Below, piece by piece: positions 53,492 to 63,119 of a stretch of 64,000 bases of DNA (positions are counted from its first letter, which is position 1; the number at the start of each line of letters is the position of its first letter). Source of the DNA: Aestuariicoccus sp032586235 (GTDB lineage: Bacteria > Pseudomonadota > Alphaproteobacteria > Rhodobacterales > Rhodobacteraceae). The notes beneath the pieces are model-generated. The model searched no databases. It had not been told where the DNA came from and worked only from the letters and a program-made list of their open reading frames with translations. The stretch spans positions 1 through 64,000 of the forward strand of contig NZ_JAWHTD010000014.1 of the NCBI RefSeq assembly GCF_032586235.1, written 5' to 3'. Made by a program: the position numbers and the translations under genes.

Positions 53492-54841
53492 TCAGGCCGC
53501 GGCCTGCGCCTGGACCTCGGCCACGATGCTGTCGACGACCCGCACCAGCAGCGCCTCATCCTCGCATTCGGCCATCACACGGATCAGCGGTTCGGTGCCC
53601 GACTTGCGGATCAAGAGCCGCCCCTTGTCGCCCAGCGTCGCCTCGGCCTCGGCGATGGCGCCCTTGACCGAGGCGGCCTCGAGCGGTGTCTGCCCGGCGG
53701 CGTAGCGCACGTTCTTCAAGAGCTGCGGCACCGGGTCGAAGTTGCGCGCCAGCGCGCTGGCGGGCTGGCCGGTGCGCACCATTTCGGCCAGGAATTGCAG
53801 CCCGGCCATCAGCCCGTCGCCGGTGGTGGCGTAATCGGTCATGACGATATGGCCCGATTGCTCGCCGCCCAGGTTCCATCCGCCGCGCCGCATCGCCTCG
53901 ACCACGTAGCGGTCGCCGACGCCGGTGCGCTCGAGCCGCAGGCCCTGGCCCTGAAGGAAGCGTTCAAGCCCGAGGTTCGACATCACCGTCGCCACCAGCG
54001 TGCGGTCGCGCAGCCGGTCCTCGGCGGCCCAGCGGGCGGCCATCAGCGCCATGATCTGGTCGCCGTCGGCCACGGTGCCGGTCTCGTCGATGATCATCAC
54101 GCGGTCGGCGTCGCCATCCAGGCAGATCCCGATGTCCGCCCCATGCGCGACCACGGTCTCGGCGGCCACGCGCGGCTTGGTCGAGCCGCAGTCGGCATTG
54201 ATGTTCTTGCCGTTGGGGGTGACGCCCACGGGGATCACATCGGCCCCCAGCTCCCACAGCACTTCGGGGGCGGCGCGGTAGGCGGCGCCGTTGGCGCAAT
54301 CCACCACCACCTTCATCCCGTCCAGCCGCATGCCGTGCGGGAAGGTGGATTTCACCCGCTCCTGATAGCGGAAGCGGCCGTCGTCGATCCGTTTGGCGCT
54401 GCCGATGTTGCCGGCTTGCGCGGGTTCCACACCGGCCTCGATCAGGGCCTCGATCTCGGCCTCGGCCTCGTCGCTGAGCTTGAACCCGTCGGGGCCGAAG
54501 AACTTGATTCCGTTGTCCTGATGCGGGTTGTGGCTGGCCGAGATCATGATCCCCAGATCGGCCCGCATCGAGGGCGTCAGCAGCCCGACGGCGGGCGTCG
54601 GCACCGGCCCCAGCAGCAACACGTTCATGCCGGTGCTGGTCAGCCCGGCGGTCAGCGCGTTCTCGAACATATAGCCCGACAGGCGCGTGTCCTTGCCGAT
54701 CACGACCCGGTGCACGTTGCTGGCGTCGCGCCGGAAATAGCGCCCGGCGGCGGCGCCGATGGCCAGCGCCATCTGAGCGGTCATCGGATGTGTGTTCGCC
54801 GTGCCCCGCACGCCGTCGGTGCCGAATAGTCTACGCGACAT
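53492..54841 (-). CDS. glmM: Phosphoglucosamine mutase
   Basis: This 449-residue enzyme converts glucosamine-6-phosphate to glucosamine-1-phosphate for peptidoglycan and LPS. It starts RRLFGTDGVRGTAN, has the phosphoserine loop ISASHNPHQDNG (catalytic Ser103), the metal motif CLDGDADRVM, and the sugar-binding GGEQSGH near residue 330. A C-terminal RKSGTEPLIRVM phosphate-binding loop completes the family. It overlaps folP by 11 bases and precedes the phosphoesterase gene. Confidence 0.96.
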   Translation of the reverse strand: MSRRLFGTDGVRGTANTHPMTAQMALAIGAAAGRYFRRDASNVHRVVIGKDTRLSGYMFENALTAGLTSTGMNVLLLGPVPTPAVGLLTPSMRADLGIMISASHNPHQDNGIKFFGPDGFKLSDEAEAEIEALIEAGVEPAQAGNIGSAKRIDDGRFRYQERVKSTFPHGMRLDGMKVVVDCANGAAYRAAPEVLWELGADVIPVGVTPNGKNINADCGSTKPRVAAETVVAHGADIGICLDGDADRVMIIDETGTVADGDQIMALMAARWAAEDRLRDRTLVATVMSNLGLERFLQGQGLRLERTGVGDRYVVEAMRRGGWNLGGEQSGHIVMTDYATTGDGLMAGLQFLAEMVRTGQPASALARNFDPVPQLLKNVRYAAGQTPLEAASVKGAIAEAEATLGDKGRLLIRKSGTEPLIRVMAECEDEALLVRVVDSIVAEVQAQAAA

Positions 54842-55859
54842 GATGTTCTCCCTGTTCGACCTGTTCGACCGCCTGCCAGAGCGTCAGCGCCTGGCGGGTT
54901 TCGGCCACGTCGTGGACGCGCAGGAACTGCACGCCCTGCGCCACCGCCGCCAGCGCCACCGCCACCGATCCCGGCGCGCGGGCGGCGGCGGGGTGGGCAT
55001 CGGCCAGCTTGCCGATGAAGCCCTTGCGCGAGGCACCCAGCAGGATGGGGCAGCCGATGCCGTGAAAGATCGAGATGCCGTTGAGGATCGCCAGATTGTG
55101 CGCGACGGTCTTGCCAAAGCCGATGCCGGGGTCGATCACGATCCGGTCGCGCGGGATCCCGAGGTTTTCCAGAAAGATGACCTGCGCGGCGAGGAAATCG
55201 TAGATGTCCAGCAGCACGTCGTCATAGCGCGGATCGTCCTGCATGGTCTCGGGATCGCCCTGGGCATGCATGATGCAGACCGGCAGGTTGTTGCGGGCGG
55301 CGAACGGCGCCAGCATCTTGTCGTAGGTAAAGCCCGACACGTCGTTGACCAGCCGCGCGCCGGCGGCGATGGCGGCTTCGGCGACGCTGGATTTGCGGGT
55401 ATCGATCGAAAGCGGCACCGGCACCAGGTGGCGCAGCCCGGTGATCACCGGCTCGATCCGGGCGATCTCGGCCGGGACGGGCACGGTGGCCGCGCCGGGC
55501 CGGGTGCTTTCGCCGCCGATGTCGATCATGTCCGCGCCCTGGGCCGCCAGCTCCTGGCCGTGACGTACCGCCGCCGCCGCGTGGGCATGGGTGCCGCCAT
55601 CTGAAAAGCTGTCGGGGGTGACGTTGAGAATGCCCATGATGCGGGGCCGGTCCATCGACAGACCGGCGATATCCGCGCGCGGGCGGGTCAGCGCGTCAAG
55701 CGCCGCCTCGGGCAGGTCCCGCGCGGGCCGCCATTCGGGCGCGGCCCCGCGCCGGTGCACCATCACATCGGTGAACCAGCCCGCGCCGCCCGCAAGCGTC
55801 AGCGCGCCTGGCGGGCGGGGGTTGGTGTGCTGGACGATGGGACGGAAATATTCTGTCAT
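54831..55859 (-). CDS. folP: Dihydropteroate synthase
   Basis: This 342-residue enzyme joins dihydropterin pyrophosphate and p-aminobenzoate in folate synthesis. It has the GILNVTPDSFSDGG and GADMIDIGGESTRPGA signatures, LSIDTRKSSVAEAA, NDVSGF and a C-terminal GASRKGFIGKL loop. An N-terminal extension of about 85 residues precedes the core. The start at 55859 (MTEYF) was chosen, because the longer frame has no ribosome site. It is the second gene of folB-folP-glmM. Confidence 0.95.
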   Translation of the reverse strand: MTEYFRPIVQHTNPRPPGALTLAGGAGWFTDVMVHRRGAAPEWRPARDLPEAALDALTRPRADIAGLSMDRPRIMGILNVTPDSFSDGGTHAHAAAAVRHGQELAAQGADMIDIGGESTRPGAATVPVPAEIARIEPVITGLRHLVPVPLSIDTRKSSVAEAAIAAGARLVNDVSGFTYDKMLAPFAARNNLPVCIMHAQGDPETMQDDPRYDDVLLDIYDFLAAQVIFLENLGIPRDRIVIDPGIGFGKTVAHNLAILNGISIFHGIGCPILLGASRKGFIGKLADAHPAAARAPGSVAVALAAVAQGVQFLRVHDVAETRQALTLWQAVEQVEQGEHHVA

Positions 55860-55899
55860 GGCGTTGTCATTGTCCGACGGGCCGGTGCTTGGCAAGCGC

Positions 55900-56838
55900 T
55901 CAGAGCCCGGCACCGTCCAAATCGACGCCCCGCAGCGGGATCCCGGCCCGCGCCGGCAAAGCTTCGCCGATGACCACCATCTCGCAGGCCTCCATCTGTC
56001 CGGCGAACCAGGCCGACAGCGCGACGCTGTCGCTGGGCTGGGAGGCGGGCCCCTGGGTGGCGTCGAGCACGATCTTCGAGGGGGCCCAGACGCAGATCTG
56101 GGCGTTCTTCATCGCCCAGTCCAGTTCGGTCCGGGTCGCGACCACCTTGCAGCGCGCGTCGCGCCCCGCCAGAACCCAGCCGTTCTGTTCGATGGCCAGC
56201 AGGTCGATCCGGCGTTGCGTCATGGCGTGGTCCGCCTTGGGCGCGGGGCAGTCGGGCAGGCCGACGCAGAGGATCAGCGGCGCGCCCCGGGCGGCCAGAT
56301 CGTCGATCCAGCGCGGCAGATCGGGGCTCTGGATTGCGGCGTTGGACAGGTAGGCGATGCGCGGATGCGGGCGTTCCTGCGCCATCTCGCTGGCCATCTC
56401 GTTGAGATGCTGGCCAAAGTCGCGCCGGGTCCGCACGATCTCGACCCCAAGCGCCCCCGGCCCGCGGTCGAGCTTTTCGATCCGCACGAAGGCGCGGATC
56501 GCCTGCGGTTCCAGCAGCACACGTTCGGCAACGCGTTCGGCGAGGGTTTCCAGCAGGTTCAGCCGCTCGGCCTGCAATTCGTGGGCGATGGCCTCGGTCA
56601 CCCGGTCGTAGGACAGGATGCGGTCGACGTCGTCGTCCAGTGGCGCGGTGAAAGGCTGCACCTCGACCACCACGTTGAAGCAGATCCGCTGGCGCGTGCC
56701 GCGCTCGGCCTGAAAGGCGCCGATCTCGACCTCGACTATGTGGTCGCGCAGGGAAATGCGGTCGCGCGGGGCGTCGCCCGCGGTCGCGATGGCACGTTCG
56801 GAGGGATGGGCGAATGCCAGTCGGATGTCAGTGCTCAT
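55900..56838 (-). CDS. folB: Dihydroneopterin aldolase with long C-terminal extension
   Basis: This protein has 312 residues. The N-terminal domain of about 120 residues is FolB: DHIVEVEIGAFQAERGTRQ, YDRVTEAI, LLETLAERVAERV and VRIEKLDRGPG hold the conserved Glu, Tyr and Lys. It makes 6-hydroxymethyl-dihydropterin for folate. Standard FolB is about 120 residues, so the last roughly 170 residues (from about SNAAIQSPDLPRWI) are an added domain I cannot assign. The ATG at 56838 begins the leftward folate/cell-wall operon. Confidence 0.85.
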   Translation of the reverse strand: MSTDIRLAFAHPSERAIATAGDAPRDRISLRDHIVEVEIGAFQAERGTRQRICFNVVVEVQPFTAPLDDDVDRILSYDRVTEAIAHELQAERLNLLETLAERVAERVLLEPQAIRAFVRIEKLDRGPGALGVEIVRTRRDFGQHLNEMASEMAQERPHPRIAYLSNAAIQSPDLPRWIDDLAARGAPLILCVGLPDCPAPKADHAMTQRRIDLLAIEQNGWVLAGRDARCKVVATRTELDWAMKNAQICVWAPSKIVLDATQGPASQPSDSVALSAWFAGQMEACEMVVIGEALPARAGIPLRGVDLDGAGL

Positions 56839-56931
56839 GGGGCCGGTCACGTCGTTTATTCTGCCCCCGTGTCTAGCAGGTCTGGCAGCGGATCGCATCC
56901 CGGAACGGCGCTGTGCCGACCGGATGCGACC

Positions 56932-57570
56932 TCAGTTCTCGCTGACGCGCCAGGTGTGGCGATAGAACTTGTGCGTGCCGATGGTGGCGGTGTGGTCGTA
57001 GACGCGGCTCCAGGCCGGGCGCACCGCCTTGGTGTGGTAATGCGTGGCGCCCTTGGTCAGGTTGCGCGGCGCGACACCGCTGATCATCGCCTTGGCCACC
57101 TTGCCGACGCGCGCCCAGGCGGTCGGTTCGCTGATCTTTTCGGGATGACCGTCGCAGGTATAGGTGAACTGGCAGCCATAGCGCTTGCCGGTGCCCTGGT
57201 GGATCACGCCGCAGACGCTGTCGGGAAAGCGGCCGCTGTCGACGCGGTTCAGGATCACCTCGGCCACGGCGAACTGGCCTTTCACGGTCTCGCCACGCGC
57301 CTCGAAGTAAAGCGCCTCGGCCAGGCATTCCCATTCGGCGCCGCCCTTGGCCCTGGGCTGGCCATCGAGCCAGCCGCGGTCGTAACGCACGCCCTTGGCG
57401 CTGCCGGCAGCGGCCGGAGTGACAAGCGCGTCCAGATGGTCGGATTTGGCGGAGCGGAGCGCGGTCTGTTCGAGTTTCAGCAGGGCATCCGTGCCAGCGT
57501 CTGCGCCGGTCGTCACGGCGGGCAGGGCGCCTGCCGACACGATGAGCGCGGTCATCAGAATACGGAGCAT
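56932..57570 (-). CDS. Cell wall hydrolase, SleB family
   Basis: This roughly 212-residue protein has a signal peptide (LRILMTALIVSAGALPAV). The SleB/hydrolase-2 domain has WECLAEALYFEARGETVKGQ with the catalytic Glu in YFEARGE, VAEVILNRVDSGRFP, the CQFTYTCDG stretch and a C-terminal GATHYHT motif. It should cleave peptidoglycan as a lytic transglycosylase-type enzyme in the periplasm. ATG at 57570 (after GAGGA) and 57594 (after GAGGGG) are both possible starts. It is monocistronic. Confidence 0.9.
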   Translation of the reverse strand: MLRILMTALIVSAGALPAVTTGADAGTDALLKLEQTALRSAKSDHLDALVTPAAAGSAKGVRYDRGWLDGQPRAKGGAEWECLAEALYFEARGETVKGQFAVAEVILNRVDSGRFPDSVCGVIHQGTGKRYGCQFTYTCDGHPEKISEPTAWARVGKVAKAMISGVAPRNLTKGATHYHTKAVRPAWSRVYDHTATIGTHKFYRHTWRVSEN

Positions 57571-57741
57571 AGGAACATTCCTCGTCGTGGTCATGCCCCT
57601 CGACTTGGACGCGGGGGCTTTAAAAACGAGCCTCCTAGCGAATTTTAGGCAATTCGTCCACACCCGGGCCCATGCACGGGACACATGGCCGCCAGTCACC
57701 GGGGCGGCGAACCAAAATCTCGTGGGGTTGGCGCTAACGCG

Positions 57742-60291
57742 CTACCCGATCTTGTCGCGGATGGCCAATTGTGCGGCAGCCAGTCGCGCCACCGGAACCC
57801 GGAACGGCGAGCAGCTGACATAGTCGAGCCCGCAGGCGCGGCAAAAGGCGATTGATTCGGCATTGCCCGCATGTTCGCCGCAGATCGACATCGTCATGTC
57901 CGGGCGACCCTCGCGCCCGCGCGCCACGCCGATGCGCAAAAGCTCGCCCACGCCCTCGGTGTCGAGAATGTGGAACGGGTCTTCGGCAAAGACCCCCTGG
58001 CTGACGTATTCGGACATGAACCGCCCCGCGTCGTCGCGCGACAGGCCATAGGTCATCTGCGTCAGATCGTTGGTGCCGAAGGACAGGAAATGCGCGTGCT
58101 GGGCGATCTCGTCGGCGCGCAGGCAGGCGCGCGGGGTTTCGACCATCACCCCCAGCCGGTAGGTGAAATCGCGCCCGCGTTCGTTGCGCACGGCCGCCGC
58201 GACCGCGTCGATGCGGGTGCGCACCAGTTCGACCTCGCGCTTTGCCGACACCAGCGGCAGCATGATCTCGGGCACCACCGGCGCGCCATCCTTCGAGGCA
58301 TCGAGCGTCGCCTCAAATATCGCGCGGGCCTGCATGTCGTAGATCTCGGGGACAGTGATGCCCAGACGCACGCCGCGCATGCCCAGCATGGGGTTGTATT
58401 CGCCCATCGCCTCGACCCGGCGGGTGACGTCGCTGATCGGCAGATCCAGCGCCTCGGCCAGATCGCGCAGCCCGGCGCGGTCGGTGGGCAGGAATTCGTG
58501 CAGCGGCGGATCGAAAAGGCGGATGCAGACCGGCATGCCCTCCATGATGCGGAAAAGCTCGGTGAAGTCGGCGCGCTGCATCGGCAGCAACACGGCCAGC
58601 GCCGCCTTCCGGTCGTCGGGCGCGTCGGCGAAGATCATTTCGCGCATGGGCGTCAGCCGCTCGGTCTCGAAGAACATGTGTTCGGTGCGGCACAGGCCGA
58701 TCCCCTGCGCCGCGAAGTTGCGCGCGGTGGCGGCATCGGCCGGCGTGTCGGCATTGGCGCGAATGCCGATGTCGCGCTCGGCGTCGGCCCAGGACATCAG
58801 CGTGGTAAAGGCGTCGTCGAGCGTGGCTTCGGTCATCTTGGGCGCGCCTTTCAGCACCTGGCCGGTGGTGCCGTCCACGGTGATCACGTCGCCCTCGCGG
58901 AAGGTACGTCCCTTTTCGCCCACCAGAACCTTGCGCCGGATCTGAAACCGCATCCGCGCCGCCCCCACGACGCAAGGCAGGCCCAGTCCGCGCCCGATGA
59001 CGGCGGCGTGGCTGGTAATGCCGCCGCGTTCGGTCAGCACGGCGCTGGCGGCGTGCATCCCGCGCACATCCTCGGGCGAGGTTTCACGGCGCACCAGAAC
59101 GCAGGCCTCGCCGCGCGCGGCGCTGGCCTGCGCCTCGGAGGCGCTGAAGACGATGCGCCCGGTGGCGGCGCCGGGGCTGGCGGCGACACCCGATCCGATC
59201 ACGTCGCGTTCGGCATCCGGCGCGATCTGGCGGTGCAGCAATTCCGAGAGCGCCCGCGGTTCGACCCGCATCACCGCCTCTTGCGGCGTGATGATCCCGT
59301 CGCGCGCCAGTTCGACCGCGATACGCAGCGCCGCGCGCGGGCTGCGGGCCACGCGCACACCGTCGAGGATGTGCACCGCGCCGTTCTCGATGGTGAACTC
59401 GATCTGCATTTCCTCGCGCAGCCGCTCACGCATCAGCGCGGCCTGGCGCTTGAGCTCGGCGAAGGCCTCGGGCGCCAGTTCTTCAAGCGAGGGTCCGCGC
59501 GGGTCGCGTTCCAGGTAGAGCGATTTCGGCCCGGCCTCGAGCGCCTCGCGCCCCTGGCTCTGGCTCAGATAGCGGCCGGTGATCTGCGGCAGGCCGGTGT
59601 CGGAATTGACCAGCTGCAACACGCCCGAACCGCATTCGCCCCTGCCCAGACCCAGCGCCATTTCCTGCACCACCAGCCCCAGCCCCGCATCCACAGGCGC
59701 GCCCTTGGCCTGTCGCAGCAGCCGGGCCGTGGTGCCCTCCCAAGCCCGCGCCATCGAGCGCAGGACCTCGGTCAGCTGCACGGCGGGGTCGGTGGGGAAG
59801 GGCTCTTCGGCCTCTTCCTCGTAGGTGGACAGCGATTCCGCCAGCCCCTCGGCGCCGTCGGCCTCGATGTCCTCGAAGACATCCGGGTCGAGCCGCGCCA
59901 CATGGACCGCGTAGGAATGCACGAATTTCGTATAAAGCGCCTGCGCCGCCGTTCCCCCGATGCGGTCGGCGAGCGCCGCGCAAGCGGCGTCGTTCATGCC
60001 GATGTTCAGGATCGCGCCCGGCCCGCCCCAGTCGGGGTCCTCGGACGAGGGGCGCACGCAAAGCAGGGCATTGGGCGCGAACTGGCACAGGATCTTGCCG
60101 ATCTCGGGCATGTGGCCCGCCGCGATGCCGTGCACCGTGCCGAACGACAGCGCCACCGTGCGCGGAACCGGCAGATCGAGCCGCACCAGACGCTGCAGGC
60201 ATTTCGCCCGCCCGCCATGGGTCGGCGTCGCCACCGGGGCGGTGGAGGTGATCAGGGTGACGTCGGCGTCTGGCTCTAGGTGCGTGTTCAC
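57742..60291 (-). CDS. ppdK: Pyruvate phosphate dikinase-like enzyme
   Basis: The roughly 849-residue protein has the three-part PPDK plan. An N-terminal ATP-grasp-type domain (THGGRAKCLQRL) comes first. The phospho-His swivel domain follows with GGITSHAAVIGRGLGLPCVVG. The C-terminal PEP/pyruvate barrel has CRTEHMFFE, EIMLPLVSA, SFGTNDLTQMTYG and the catalytic Cys in CGEHAGN. It interconverts pyruvate, ATP and phosphate with PEP, AMP and pyrophosphate. Start is uncertain: GTG at 60291 gives the best N-terminus; GTG 60333 and ATG 60321 are also in frame. Confidence 0.9.
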   Translation of the reverse strand: MNTHLEPDADVTLITSTAPVATPTHGGRAKCLQRLVRLDLPVPRTVALSFGTVHGIAAGHMPEIGKILCQFAPNALLCVRPSSEDPDWGGPGAILNIGMNDAACAALADRIGGTAAQALYTKFVHSYAVHVARLDPDVFEDIEADGAEGLAESLSTYEEEAEEPFPTDPAVQLTEVLRSMARAWEGTTARLLRQAKGAPVDAGLGLVVQEMALGLGRGECGSGVLQLVNSDTGLPQITGRYLSQSQGREALEAGPKSLYLERDPRGPSLEELAPEAFAELKRQAALMRERLREEMQIEFTIENGAVHILDGVRVARSPRAALRIAVELARDGIITPQEAVMRVEPRALSELLHRQIAPDAERDVIGSGVAASPGAATGRIVFSASEAQASAARGEACVLVRRETSPEDVRGMHAASAVLTERGGITSHAAVIGRGLGLPCVVGAARMRFQIRRKVLVGEKGRTFREGDVITVDGTTGQVLKGAPKMTEATLDDAFTTLMSWADAERDIGIRANADTPADAATARNFAAQGIGLCRTEHMFFETERLTPMREMIFADAPDDRKAALAVLLPMQRADFTELFRIMEGMPVCIRLFDPPLHEFLPTDRAGLRDLAEALDLPISDVTRRVEAMGEYNPMLGMRGVRLGITVPEIYDMQARAIFEATLDASKDGAPVVPEIMLPLVSAKREVELVRTRIDAVAAAVRNERGRDFTYRLGVMVETPRACLRADEIAQHAHFLSFGTNDLTQMTYGLSRDDAGRFMSEYVSQGVFAEDPFHILDTEGVGELLRIGVARGREGRPDMTMSICGEHAGNAESIAFCRACGLDYVSCSPFRVPVARLAAAQLAIRDKIG

Positions 60292-60366
60292 GGGGGACCT
60301 GTGCTTTCCGCAGTGCAGCATACTCCCTGACACCTGTCTGACAAGCTATGTTTACACTTTCGCCTG

Positions 60367-62595
60367 TCAGCCCTCCAGCTGCGTCAGATCGGCCACTTGC
60401 AGACAGATCGCCCGGATCCGGCTGAGAAGGTTGAGCCGGTTGCGCCGCACCACGGTGTTTTCGGCATTGACCTGGACCGCCTCGAAGAAGGCGTCGATGG
60501 GCGCGCGCAGATCGGCCATCGCGGCCATGGCGGCGGCGAAATCGCGGTCCTGCATCGCAGGGGTGATCCTGGCCTCGGCGGCGTCGAGCGCGTCGAAGAG
60601 CGCGGTTTCGGTGGCATCCTCGGCATATTTGCGATCCGCGCCAAAGCTGTATTCGACCCCGTCCTTCTCCTCGGCCTGGGTGAGGATGTTGTTGGCGCGC
60701 CGGAACCCCTGCACCAGGTTTTCGCCATCCTCGGTGCGCAGAAACGCCTCGAGCGATTCGGCGCGCCGGACCAGCAGGGCCAGATCGTCCGATCCCTCCA
60801 TCGCCAGGCAGGCGTCGATCACGTCATGCCGGATGCCCTCGTCGCGCAGATGCACCTTGAGCCGGTCGTGGAAGAAGTCCAGCAAGTCGTTCGACAGTCC
60901 CGGCACCCGTTCGCCAACGGCGCTCAGCAGCGTCGCTTCGCCGCTCAGCCGTTCGTGGATGGCGTTGAGGGCCGCGCCAAAGACGCCATGATCGGCTATC
61001 TCGTCGACGAGGTCTTTCAGCGCTTTCAGGGCCTCGTCGGTGGCGTCGCCGTTTAGATGGATTTTCTGGCGCACCAGCTGCGCGCCGATGTAGCGGTCGA
61101 GCGGCAGGTCGAGGCCATTGTTCAGCACCAGCCGGATCAGCCCGAGCGCGGCGCGGCGCAGCGCGAAGGGGTCCTTCGAGCCGGTTGGCTTTTCGTCGAT
61201 GGCCCAGAAGCCGGTCAGCATGTCGATCTTGTCGGCCAGCGCCACGGCGACCGACACGGGTGCGGCGGGCACGTCGTCAGAGGGGCCGAGCGGCGAATAG
61301 TGTTCCTCGCAGGCGTTCGCCACCTCGGCAGGCAGGCCTGCGGCGTTGCTGTAATAACGGCCCATAAGTCCTTGAAGATCCGGGAATTCAAAGACCATCT
61401 CGGACGACAGGTCAGCCTTGGCGACGCGCGCGGCCTGTTCGGCAAGCGCCGCATCCGCACCCACAGCCGGGGCGATGGTGCGGGCCAGCGCCGCGACCCG
61501 CTCGATCCGATCCCCGACCGACCCCAGCTTGTTGTGGAAGGTCACGCTGGCCAGCGCGTTGGTCCAGGGCGACAGATCGCCGGTGCGGGCGACGCGCAGG
61601 TCGTTCTCCCAGAAGAACTTGGCATCGGCCAGACGCGCCGCCAGCACCTTTTGGTAGCCCGCCAGGATCGTCGCGCCGTGGTCCGGGGCCTCGATATTGG
61701 CGACGGTGACGAATTTCTCGATCCGCCCGGTCTTGGGGTTCTTCACCGAAAAGAACTTTTGGTGCTCTTTCATTGAGCTTTGCAGCACCTCGGGCGGCAG
61801 GTCGAGAAACTGCTCTCCGATCTCGCCCATCAGCACCACGGGCCATTCCACCAGTCCGGCCACCTCGGCCAGAAGGCCGCGGTCCTCGACCACTTCCAGC
61901 CCCTGGGCAAAGGCGAGGTTGGTGGCGTCGTGCCAGATCGCCTGGGCGCGTTCGTCGGCGGACAGGATGACCTTGTCGCGCTTGAGCCGCGCCTCGTATT
62001 CCTCGAACGAGGTCACGGCAAAGGGGCCCTTGCCCATGAAGCGGTGGCCTTCGGTCACATCGCCGGCCTTGATCCCATCGACGTCGAGCGGCACCACCTC
62101 GGCGCCCGCCTCGTCGGTCAGCAGGCACAGGATGCGGTGCAACGGGCGGACCCAGCGCAGGCTGCCCTCGCCCCAGCGCATGGACTTGGGCCAGGGGAAA
62201 TGGCGGATGGTCTTTTCCAGCACTTCCGCCACGATCTCTGCCGCGGGGCGGCCCGGGGTGACCACGGTGGCGAAGTAGAAGGTGCCCTTCTTTTCCTCAC
62301 GCTCGACCAGATCCTCGCGCGCCACGCCCGCGCCGCGCAGAAAGCCCTCGATGGCCTTGTCGGGTGCGCCCACCTTGGGCCCGCGCCGTTCCTCGCGCAG
62401 GGTGGGCGACGAGGCCGTCAACCCCTCGACGGTCAGCGTCAGCCGGCGCGGCGTCGAAAAGGCGGCGGCCCCGGCATAGGTCAGCCCGGCCTCGACCAGA
62501 CCGTCGGTCAACAGCTTTTTCAGATCCTCGGCCGCCTTGGATTGCATCCGGGCGGGGATTTCCTCGGAAAAGAGTTCGATCAGCAGATCGGGCAT
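60367..62595 (-). CDS. glyS: Glycyl-tRNA synthetase beta subunit
   Basis: This 742-residue protein starts MPDLLIELFSEEIPARMQ, the family start, followed by FSTPRRLTL and RRGPKVGAPDKAIEGFLRG, all typical of bacterial GlyS. A C-terminal anticodon-binding/DALR-type region with many charged residues follows. Together with GlyQ (not in this window) it charges tRNA-Gly. The ATG at 62595 overlaps the stop of the DUF6446 gene. The order FkbM-DUF6446-glyS suggests one leftward unit. Confidence 0.96.
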   Translation of the reverse strand: MPDLLIELFSEEIPARMQSKAAEDLKKLLTDGLVEAGLTYAGAAAFSTPRRLTLTVEGLTASSPTLREERRGPKVGAPDKAIEGFLRGAGVAREDLVEREEKKGTFYFATVVTPGRPAAEIVAEVLEKTIRHFPWPKSMRWGEGSLRWVRPLHRILCLLTDEAGAEVVPLDVDGIKAGDVTEGHRFMGKGPFAVTSFEEYEARLKRDKVILSADERAQAIWHDATNLAFAQGLEVVEDRGLLAEVAGLVEWPVVLMGEIGEQFLDLPPEVLQSSMKEHQKFFSVKNPKTGRIEKFVTVANIEAPDHGATILAGYQKVLAARLADAKFFWENDLRVARTGDLSPWTNALASVTFHNKLGSVGDRIERVAALARTIAPAVGADAALAEQAARVAKADLSSEMVFEFPDLQGLMGRYYSNAAGLPAEVANACEEHYSPLGPSDDVPAAPVSVAVALADKIDMLTGFWAIDEKPTGSKDPFALRRAALGLIRLVLNNGLDLPLDRYIGAQLVRQKIHLNGDATDEALKALKDLVDEIADHGVFGAALNAIHERLSGEATLLSAVGERVPGLSNDLLDFFHDRLKVHLRDEGIRHDVIDACLAMEGSDDLALLVRRAESLEAFLRTEDGENLVQGFRRANNILTQAEEKDGVEYSFGADRKYAEDATETALFDALDAAEARITPAMQDRDFAAAMAAMADLRAPIDAFFEAVQVNAENTVVRRNRLNLLSRIRAICLQVADLTQLEG

Positions 62596-63119
62596 CAGTT
62601 TACTCCGTCTCGGGGCGGGCATTCGTCGCCCAGCGGGCTGCCGTCATAGGCCTTGTCGCCGCATTCGTTAATCTCGTGCCAGACATAGCCGCGCCCGTCT
62701 TCGGTGATGGCGACCACCCGGTCGATGCCGAATTCGCGGTTGCGCTGATCGACGAAGACCTTCGCGGTTCCGGCGTCCATTTCGGCGGCGATGGCCTCGG
62801 CGTCGAAACAGTCGAACCAGCCGGGGGCGACGCGGGGGGCGGCGTTGTCGTAGGGTTCATAGCGGGCCGTGGCCTCGTCCAGCGTCAGCGTGGTGTCGAA
62901 ACAGACGCGGTAGCGGATGGGCGAGCTTTCGGCGTCGATGCCCTGAAAGTTGGCAAAGGGGATCGGCGCGCGCGTGCCGTCCAGCGCGGTCAGCATAACG
63001 TCGTCGGTGCCGGTGGGCACGACCTCTTCGTAATAGGCGTAGACCTGCAGGTAATACATCGCCACGCCGCCCACCAGCGCCGAGAGCAACAGCAGGATGG
63101 CCAGGAACTTGCCGGTCAT
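62595..63119 (-). CDS. DUF6446-like membrane-anchored protein
   Basis: This 174-residue protein has one N-terminal hydrophobic anchor (FLAILLLLSALVGGVAMYYL) and a periplasmic domain of about 150 residues. That domain contains two cysteine pairs (VCFDTT, WFDCFDAE, NECGDKAY, DECPPRDG). It matches the uncharacterised DUF6446 proteins often placed before glyS in this bacterial group. It overlaps both neighbours by a few bases. The function is unknown. Confidence 0.8.
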   Translation of the reverse strand: MTGKFLAILLLLSALVGGVAMYYLQVYAYYEEVVPTGTDDVMLTALDGTRAPIPFANFQGIDAESSPIRYRVCFDTTLTLDEATARYEPYDNAAPRVAPGWFDCFDAEAIAAEMDAGTAKVFVDQRNREFGIDRVVAITEDGRGYVWHEINECGDKAYDGSPLGDECPPRDGVN

